Assembly (NCBI RefSeq): GCF_000247695.1
Contig: NW_004624748.1
Coordinates: forward strand, 9,503,252 to 9,567,251
Source of the DNA: Heterocephalus glaber
Lineage: Eukaryota; Chordata; Mammalia; Rodentia; Bathyergidae
Reading direction: 5' to 3'
DNA length: 64,000 bases
Part shown: positions 57,592 to 64,000 of the stretch, piece by piece
Numbering within the stretch: the first letter of the stretch is position 1
Layout of the letters: each line of letters opens with the position of its first letter
The notes under the pieces: model-generated
The model's database searches: none
Told to the model about the DNA's origin: nothing
The model's input: the letters and a program-made list of their open reading frames with translations, nothing else
Position numbers and translations under genes: made by a program

Positions 57592-58046
57592 CGCCGCCGC
57601 CCCTGGGACCCTCAGTAGCAACGAGTTGCAGGGGACCCCGACTGAGAAGCCCGGACGACTTCCGGGAGCACGGGACTTTCGCACCGCGGTGGCGAAGGGG
57701 CGGGACAGGCCAGAATGCCCTGACCCCGGAAGCACTTACACCGCGTGTGGGCGGGACCGAGCCAGGGCAGACGTGGCTTTAAGCGGGTTACTAAAGTGTA
57801 CTGTTGGGTGTAAAAGAAGAGGGTGACGGAGACGCTCTCTAACGGAAATGGTAATGCCCCTACCGGAAGTCTCTTCCTCAACATCAATAACTTTATTATT
57901 ATGTGTGGTTCACGTTATTGGCGACTGCATCTAGTCACCCTGCTGACCGGGCCTTCCTGAGGAACTCCCTGATCCAGTCTCTGTTCACTGCTGGGTAGTC
58001 TGGGTGAAAGGTATGATTGCCGCTTAAATCAAAACTATGAGCACAG

Positions 58047-58137
58047 GGCTGGGGATTTAGCTCAGTGGTTCCACCGCCTGCCTCACGAGCTAAGGACCCA
58101 AGTTCGATCCCCGGTCCCAAAACAAAAAAAACCAAAA
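58047..58137 (+). repeat. ID SINE
   Basis: AGGGCTGGGGATTTAGCTCA to TTCGATCCCCGGTCCC with a mixed A-rich tail. AACTATGAGCACA flanks both sides. It lies 200 bp upstream of the promoter island. Confidence 0.94.
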
Positions 58138-58203
58138 AACTATGAGCACAAAGTTTTCCAACATCCAGTAATTTCCCTGTTAGAAAACTAATTTATGGAG
58201 GAA

Positions 58204-58334
58204 GCCGGCCGTGGTGGCACGCGCCTGTAATCCCGGCACTTGGGAGGCTGAGGCAAGAGAATTGGCGCGAGTTCAAGGCCAGTCTGAACTACTGAACTAC
58301 ATAGCTAGACTGTCTCAAAAAAAACACACGCACA
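58204..58334 (+). repeat. B1 SINE
   Basis: AGCCGGCCGTGGTGGCACGC to TAGCTAGACTGTCTC plus A8. CTAATTTATGGA flanks both sides. Confidence 0.93.
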
Positions 58335-58459
58335 ACCTAATTTATGGAAACAAAAAATTCAGAGCATATATATCAAACATCATTAATAGTATCAAATAAC
58401 TAGAAACAACTTAAAGACTGAGAAACTTACGCATTGGAGACTAGAGACATGACGTCCCA

Positions 58460-59080
58460 GTGCATTTTGAGATACTGAACTGGATCAAGTATATGTTTTT
58501 GGCCCCTTTGTCAAAGATCAGCTAGCTTGGGCCAGGGATTTAGCTCAGTGGTTCCGGCGCCTGCCTCACAAGTGCAAGGTCCGGAGTTCGATCCCAGGCA
58601 CCAAAAAAAAAAAAAAAAAACAGATCAGATAGCTTACGTGCCTGGGGACGTTTCTACATCCTCTATTCTGTTCCACTGATTCACGTTTTTATGCCAGTAT
58701 CATTCTGCTTTTGAATCAAGCTTTTTACCAGAACTTGATTGTGATGTTTCCTATTTTGCTCATCTTGCCAGGATTGCTTTTGCCATTCTGAGTCTCTTCT
58801 GGTTCCATATGAATTTTAGGATTGTTTTCTCCAGGTCTGTGGGGAATGCTGTTGGTATTTTGATTGGGATTGCATTAATTCTGTATATCAGTTTTGAAAG
58901 TACGGTCATTTAACAATATTGGTTCTATTTATACAAGAAAAGGGGATATCTATTTTCTGATGTCTTTTTCAGAATACCGTAGTTTTAATTGTAGGTCTTT
59001 CACTTCCTTGGTTAAGTTGATCCCTAAGTATTTAATTTTTGATGCTTTTGTGAATGGTACTGTTTTCCTAATTTGTCAGT
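58460..59080 (-). repeat. L1 ORF2 fragment (antisense on the plus strand)
   Basis: The plus strand shows the classic antisense ORF2 order: GGCCCCTTTGTCAAAGATCA, TCTATTCTGTTCCACTGATT, TTGCCAGGATTGCTTTTGCC, GGTTCCATATGAATTTTAGG, TTGGGATTGCATTAATTCTG and TCCCTAAGTATTTAATTTTT. An ID is inserted at 58530-58620. Frames are broken. Confidence 0.85.
58530..58620 (+). repeat. ID SINE inside L1
   Basis: GGGCCAGGGATTTAGCTCAG to TTCGATCCCAGGCACC plus A19. AGATCAGCTAGCTT / AGATCAGATAGCTT flanks it. Confidence 0.95.
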
Positions 59081-59297
59081 GATAGTGGTTGTCTTGAAAA
59101 CGTGTGTGCAGGCTAGAATAGCAACAACAGCAGCAACAGTAGCAATTGATTAAATTTACTATACTCTTTAAATAGGCCTCATTCTCTAAGACCTATCTGC
59201 TTTTTGCACAGGCCAAATGCACAAGTTAAATGGAGAGATAATAAAAAAATAATAGTAAAATAAATGGAGAGATAATAGAAAATCACCTAACACCTAC

Positions 59298-59818
59298 CTC
59301 GTGTGTGATAGAATGAGCAGCTATTTGCCAAATATTCAGGTTCCCTCCTTGAGGAAGAATCGCATACTGTACATCCCAAACCCCGTTGTCTTGTCCATGT
59401 GACTCAGCAAATGAAATGGAAGTGACATGGATTACTTCTGGACAGCTTTGACTGCTGGTTTGTGCTTCACTACGATCTGTTTTCCCTGTATCATTAGACT
59501 GCCAATGTTCCAGATAGAGGTTGCAGCCAGGATTCCAAGTGAAAATAAAATGGAAAACTACTTCAGGCAAACTGGGGTGGACATGTAGCATAAGCAAGAG
59601 ATTGGTTTTGCTATTGGGGGGGCATGAGTGAGACAAAGTCTCACTATGTAGTTCAGGCTGGCTTGAACTCGCTATGTAGCTCAGGCTGGTCTCAAATTCA
59701 CAGCAATCCTCCTGCCTCAGCCTCCTAAGTGCTGGGATTACAGATGTGCACCACCAGTCCCAGCTTTGGTTCGGCTATTGTACACCACTGAGATTTTTGA
59801 CATTGTTACCAAAGTAAT
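59298..59818 (-). other. Unassigned exon-like open frame interrupted by a B1
   Basis: Leaving out 59617-59780 (the B1 and one target copy) gives 357 bp with no stop: 119 codons including NLLLMLHVHPSLPEVVFHF and WDVQYAILPQGGNLNIWQI. It is bounded by a TTAAGCCAG acceptor-like and a GTAGGT donor-like site. I do not recognise the protein. It may be an exon of a decayed gene or a chance frame. Confidence 0.22.
59618..59764 (-). repeat. B1 SINE (antisense)
   Basis: GAGACAAAGTCTCACTATGT, CAGCAATCCTCCTGCCTCAG and GCTGGGATTACAGATGTGCA. Flanked by TTGGTTTTGCTATTG (59602-59616) and TTGGTTCGGCTATTG (59766-59780). Confidence 0.93.
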
Positions 59819-60192
59819 CTGGCTTAACAATTACATACTTTCCTCATCAATTCAGTTAGTGTTTAGTAATCCCCAAATGGTCCCAAGTATTTTCCTTCCC
59901 CATGGCATGAATCTCCCAGAGCTTGAGGAAAGATTTTTGTATGTATTGCTGCGGTGTCAGAAGCTCCAAGTCTGTGAACTTGCTCAGGTGTCAGAACTGG
60001 GTGAATGGCCAGAAGTCTTAACAGTGACCCAAACTAGACCTCTGCTTACCTGATAACTTCCAGTTATGTAAATCAGCTTATAGCTTAGTAGGCTGACCAT
60101 CTATGTCATTCCTAGGGACACCATCAAAGACCCTCACAAGTCAAAGCATTCTGTTTGCTAATGTGGCCCTGTTGTCTACTACAGTAACTGTG

Positions 60193-60282
60193 GGGCTGGG
60201 GATTCAGCTCAGTGGTTCTGCCGCCCGCCTCGCAAGCTCGAAGACCTGAGTTCGATCCGCAGTACCAAAAAACAAACAAACA
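60193..60282 (+). repeat. ID SINE
   Basis: GGGGCTGGGGATTCAGCTCA to TTCGATCCGCAGTACC, with an (AAAC)n tail. GTAACTGTG flanks both sides. Confidence 0.94.
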
Positions 60283-60403
60283 TACCGTAACTGTGCCCAG
60301 GATCCCTCTATTAGACGCTGTTACTTGGTTTCTGAAATCAGGACACTCACTTAAACGGCAGCATTTCTCATGGACTAGTTTTTAGATAAACAGGGATACT
60401 TAC

Positions 60404-60635
60404 AGGCATATCAGTGGTTTCCAGCTTTTTGCTCTTGTACTCTTGGTTTTATTACTTGCATTGAGCTTTTTCAAAACATTAAGACACCACTTGTGTCTTG
60501 TATTCCCACTTGCTACAGAATGAATCAACTTATAATCTACTGAAAATTTACCATCACTTCTTCCCAGTTGCCAGTTTAAAAATAAGTATCTTAAAGCCAA
60601 ATGCACCCAGCAGGTGTCATCATCCAACTGAATCA
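60404..60635 (-). other. Unassigned exon-like open frame
   Basis: A 232-bp stretch lies between a GTGAGCAG acceptor-like site and a consensus GTAAGT donor. It reads IQLDDDTCWVHLALRYLFLN onwards without a stop. Its end phase does not match the frame at 59298-59818, so the two are not simple neighbouring exons. I do not recognise it. Confidence 0.18.
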
Positions 60636-61037
60636 CTGCTCACAGGCATGTGAGCCACACCACCATCAGCTGTTCTCACTGACCTTTGTACATGGTCAAC
60701 CACATAAGGGCATGTCATCTACACTCTTAGGAGAATAAAGACAAAGTCTCATCCCTTTCAGGGCAGCAAAACTATTCTGTATGATACATTGGTGGATACA
60801 TGCTATTATATATATATATGTCTGAACCCACAGAATGTACAGAGTGAACCTCAATATAAACTATGGGTGTTGGATAATAATGTGTCGATGTAGGTGCATA
60901 AATTCTAACAATGATACCACTCTGGTGTGGAGTATTGAGAGAGGAGGAGGGAAGGAGTATATAGGAATTTCTGCACCTGCCAATTTTGCTGTGAATCTAA
61001 AACTGACCTAAAAAAAAGTCTATTAAGAAACAAAAAG

Positions 61038-61121
61038 AGGACCAGGGATTTAGCTCAGTGGTTCCACTGCCTGCCTTGCAAGCGCAAGGTCCCGAGTTTG
61101 ATCCCCGATACCAAAAAAAAA
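61038..61121 (+). repeat. ID SINE
   Basis: GGACCAGGGATTTAGCTCAG to TTTGATCCCCGATACC plus A9. Confidence 0.94.
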
Positions 61122-61129
61122 GTTTTCCC

Positions 61130-62540
61130 AATCCTAGGTTTTCTTAGTAAACCACCACACTTAATTCAAATGTTAAGACAGGCACACTTAGTTCACATTT
61201 AGTTTACTGGCTGTTTTCTATAAACCGGTACCCCTGCCTTGTCCATATATGACTAAGGACCCCAAACCCTGCCTCTAGCAACACCCAAGGCTGGAAGGAC
61301 TTAAGAGAACTGGACAGCTCACAATGCTGATGCCATCACACCGGAGAAAAAGAAAGTCCAGGCTGCCTGCCAAGCCAGCCTCAAACCAAGTTCACTGGTC
61401 TCTACTGAGCTACAGGGCATTTCAGGTAATGGGGTTTGGAGGAGTCACACAGGTACCAGGCAATGAATAAAGTGATCCCAAATACTCCACCCACAGAAAA
61501 ATAGCTCTTGCTACTGTCACAAACACTGCTTCTATCCCAGCTTTCTCAATTCTCTGTGGTTTGGCTTTGTTAAAATGTTTCCATTTATCTGAAATAACCA
61601 CAAATCATATTATTATTATATTTATATATTATATATTATAGTTTATTAAGTAAGTGAAACAAGGTTTACATCACATATTCCACTAATGTTTAAATAAACA
61701 GCCCAAAATATGGAGACTTAAGAAAAATGTATTCTCTTTATATAATGTATACTATTTCTAACACATGAATAAATATGGTGAACAGGAGCCATATTTTATA
61801 TTATGGATCAGCAACATTTAGCATCAATGATCACACAAATCCACAAGCAAACAAAAGCAAACTAATTTCTTCAAATTAGTTATAAACACTAGAAAACCTT
61901 TTTCATATTTCAGCAATATTTCGAGGTGAGGGGCTGGTAGCCATGCCCCTAAAATAACAGGAGCAAGCCTCCCAGTTCCTGAAGTTTTCCTCTGAAAACA
62001 AGAGGAACAAGTCTCGCAATTCCTCAAGTTGTTTCTTGGTTAGAAGCATCAACAATTGCACTAACTCCTTCAGGAGACAGTAAAAGCAGGTTAAGATCCT
62101 GTTCTATAAGGCACTTACAATAAATCTACAACATATTTTGTCTTAAAACATTATATCTTTGTCTTAAAACAGAAGTTTTACAGTGAAGTTTGAATATCTT
62201 GTCTTCTGATATGGACCTGTATGTACTCTAAAACTAAAAATAATAAAGATTGTCTGATATTCTCTCTTCATATGGACTTCAAAATGAACTTGCTTCTATG
62301 TTAGAAATCAAGTGTGTACTTTTTTAAATGTTTTCTACAATAAAAAGAGTGGTTCAAAAAAAGCAATTCTTTCAACTCAGTGGAAGCCTCTCTACAGAAA
62401 GTTATCACATCCATGGAATGTTCTGATAAGAAGAAAAACATCTCTTCACATAAGGTTCAGTACCAGGAGGGAGCCCTGCAGGACCTCAGAGGTCATCTAC
62501 TGCCATCTAGTGCCAGCCAGGGAGATGGAAACTTTTTACT
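61130..62540. other. Intergenic stretch upstream of COG3, no clear element
   Basis: AT-rich with a TATATATTATATATTATA patch near 61.62 kb. There are no SINEs. A CTCF-like motif lies at 62499-62514 (GGCACTAGATGGCAGT on the minus strand). Confidence 0.45.
62499..62514 (-). promoter_or_regulatory. CTCF-like motif
   Basis: The minus strand reads GGCACTAGATGGCAGT, one mismatch from CCASYAGRKGGCR (first C is G). It is 4.9 kb upstream of the COG3 start. Binding is not shown. Confidence 0.35.
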
Positions 62541-62542
62541 CC

Positions 62543-62959
62543 TTAGGTGATTAATACCACCAATGACCTTTCTTCTTTGTGATATCTTAGCTTATTTTTG
62601 GAAATAAAATTCTGCTTTACAGGATCTTTTTTCAAAGGAAATATTAATAAAGAAGACAAAGTGAAAATGGCTGTGAAGAAAATTGCCTGATGCACAAAGA
62701 CTCTCAAGGAGGAGGAAGTCCCAGGGCCTACACAAACTAGGAATTGATCTGGCTGACACATATTATATGTAAGTGGCCTGCCTGGAAGCAGGTTCTCAAA
62801 GATTATCCTTGAAGGGACCCAAGTAAATATATTCACTTTCCTGGGATGACATCTAGAAATAGAAAGTTCTTGGGGCTCTTGGAGACAACCTTTGCTTTGA
62901 AAAGAATAAGATGAAGACAAGAAGGAAGGAAAATGATTTGCCACATCATTAGAAGACAA
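62543..62959 (-). other. Unassigned 138-codon open frame with a hydrophobic segment
   Basis: The frame is open from 62959 to a TAA at 62543. Near its end it has a candidate membrane stretch (AIFFTAIFTLSSLLIFPL) followed by a basic tail (KKDPVKQNFISKNKLRYHKE). Possible acceptor sites (TTTCAAAGCAAAG, ATGTCATCCCAG) lie inside. No family is recognised, and repeat-derived or chance origin is likely. Confidence 0.2.
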
Positions 62960-63019
62960 TAAACAAGAAAAACATATACCTTTTATCAGAAATTAGATAA
63001 ACAGATGCACTAAAGAAAT

Positions 63020-63106
63020 GGGCTGGGAGTATAGCTCAGTTGGTAGGGTGCTTACCTAGCATGCATAAGGCCCTGGGTTCCATTCCTACCACTGAAAAAA
63101 AAAAAA
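63020..63106 (+). repeat. ID SINE, canonical ancestral form
   Basis: GGGCTGGGAGTATAGCTCAG, TTGGTAGGGTGCTTACCTAG and CATGCATAAGGCCCTGGGTT. This copy keeps the tRNA-Ala-like TTGGTAG loop lost in the young local subfamily. Confidence 0.93.
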
Positions 63107-63127
63107 ACTTTTAAAATTTCAAGCAAA

Positions 63128-63245
63128 GCTAAGCACAGTGGCACATTCCTGTAATTCCACCACTTGGAAGATTGAGGCAGGAGGATTGGCCCAAGTTCAA
63201 GCCCAGCCTGAACTACATAATGAGACCTTGGCTCAAAAAGCCAAA
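63128..63245 (+). repeat. B1 SINE, monomeric form
   Basis: AGCTAAGCACAGTGGCACAT to GAGACCTTGGCTCAAAAAGC, without the internal duplication. Confidence 0.88.
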
Positions 63246-63590
63246 TAATAATAATTTCAAGCAAGTATTTTATACCAAACCAACTAGGGTATCCAAGACA
63301 GGAAACATTAACAGACAAAACATAAACTAAAGTAAAAGCTAGAAATCTGGGAAACAACTCTTCATTAGCAACAGTTTGTGAAGGAAAATGTTATTAAAAC
63401 TTTCACAATGTTATTAAAACCTTCACTTACAGAGCGTTTTTTCTTTAACAAGGCCTTTAAGAAAGGGCTTCACTCACAATTTCTGTAAGAAGACCATGAT
63501 AATACAACTTGCTCCTATCTATGCAGACTATTTAGGGATTACAACTGTAAAAATGATAGAAACACACTCTTCAAGTCACAGAGCACCCCT

Positions 63591-63697
63591 TGTTTTTTTT
63601 TTTGTGGGGGAGGGTGCCCAGGTTGGGCTTGAACTTGCAGTCCTCCTGCCTCAGCCTTTCAGTATTAAAATTATAAGCGTGGACACCATGCCAAGCT
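63591..63697 (-). repeat. B1 SINE (antisense), internally deleted
   Basis: T12 then GTGGGGGAGGGTGCCCAGGT, GGGCTTGAACTTGCAGTCCT and CCTGCCTCAGCCTTTCAGTA to GCGTGGACACCATGCCAAGC. Confidence 0.85.
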
Positions 63698-63719
63698 CTG
63701 CCTTCTATTTTTTTATTTG

Positions 63720-63830
63720 ATCCCTACATTAATAGATGTTACTATCCCCATTTTACAGACTGGAAAATGACAAGCTTTGCTAAAACTCATAGAGCATTAA
63801 CATTGCCTAAAACAGAAGCCAAGCTGCTTG
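63720..63830 (-). repeat. MIR SINE relic
   Basis: GTTACTATCCCCATTTTACA and GACTGGAAAATGACAAGC match the antisense MIR core. Confidence 0.5.
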
Positions 63831-64000
63831 AAAACATCTCCCACCAACATACTGTAACCTTCGAAGTCAATACCTCACACCACCATCAACTTAGGTATTA
63901 ATACACTAATAATTCCTCACAAAGGTCAAATCTTCAGAGGCTTAAAATCACTTATTATAAGTGAGAGATCCTGACAAGGGAAATTATACAGCAGTGAAAG

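Larger units (their letters stand above)
57110..57870 (-). promoter_or_regulatory. COG3: COG3 CpG-island promoter
   Basis: An abrupt GC- and CpG-rich island surrounds exon 1. It holds ETS-type CCGGAAGT at 57863-57870, ACTTCCGGG near 57658-57666, CCGGAAGC near 57726, and GC boxes (GGGGCGGGA near 57697, GGGCGGGA near 57749). No TATA box is obvious. This fits a broad housekeeping promoter. The start site probably lies between 57600 and 57760. Confidence 0.85.

Noticed and set aside
12802..56136. A recurring peptide like [20 protein letters not shown] in many open frames
   Set aside because: It is the translation of antisense ID SINEs (GTACCGGGGATCGAACTC...), not a protein family.
57081..57782. 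A 233-codon plus-strand open frame and several others over 90 codons in the same place
   Set aside because: They lie in the CpG island, opposite COG3 exon 1. Their Pro/Arg/Ala-rich content is what GC-rich DNA yields by chance; stop codons are rare there.
16921..63106. tRNA-like A and B boxes repeated across the window
   Set aside because: These belong to ID SINEs with A-rich tails and target duplications. They do not fold as intact tRNA genes and lack a proper acceptor stem.
63385..63425. Tandem pair of AATGTTATTAAAACTTTCAC
   Set aside because: Two copies of about 20 bp are too few for a tandem array and show no other feature; probably replication slippage.
57900..64000. Search for the first exons of SLC25A30, the expected upstream neighbour of COG3 in mammals
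   Set aside because: No frame resembles a mitochondrial carrier (no PX(D/E)XX(K/R) repeats). The intergenic distance known in human is larger than this flank.
1..64000. CRISPR arrays, operons, bacterial-type or phage-type systems
   Set aside because: There are no regularly spaced repeats with unique spacers and no compact coding. Introns, SINEs and a CpG island show this is mammalian nuclear DNA.

Overview
The window is vertebrate nuclear DNA from a rodent. It is AT-rich and dense in interspersed repeats. tRNA-derived ID SINEs (A box TAGCTCAGTGG, B box GTTCGATCC, A-rich tail), 7SL-derived B1 SINEs and B1-dID composites occur in almost every kilobase, beside older L1, L2, MIR, MaLR LTR and DNA-transposon fossils. 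ID plus B1 indicates a rodent. The young ID copies differ from the mouse, rat, guinea-pig and squirrel forms I know, so I infer a non-murid lineage without naming a species.

One protein-coding gene is recognisable and it fills most of the window. It is COG3 (conserved oligomeric Golgi complex subunit 3), on the minus strand. I placed all 23 coding exons from the ATG at 57591 to the TAA at 2682. Every intron starts with GT and ends with AG, every exon phase agrees, and the exon lengths sum to 2487 bp, or 828 codons plus stop. That equals the length I recall for human COG3. A CpG-island promoter with ETS-type and GC-box motifs covers the first exon (about 57.11-57.87 kb). A roughly 2 kb 3' UTR runs down to AATAAA signals near 0.7 kb.

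Layout: 1-0.67 kb is sequence beyond the 3' end of COG3, with a MaLR LTR at the window edge. 0.68-57.6 kb is COG3; intron 1 (10 kb) holds an L1 5'-type region and a hAT fossil. 57.87-64 kb is intergenic sequence upstream of COG3, with an antisense-read L1 ORF2 fragment, SINEs and three unassigned minus-strand open frames. In mammals SLC25A30 lies upstream of COG3, but I found none of its exons here.

The points most worth a second look are: an 80-bp hAT-like MITE with perfect 8-bp target duplications, a dimeric ID insertion, a 26-bp ID-tail insertion with a perfect 16-bp duplication, a short repeated segment on both sides of exon 10, the altered C-terminal tail of COG3, the unassigned open frames upstream, and CTCF-like motifs. 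I found no evidence of a wholly new biological system.
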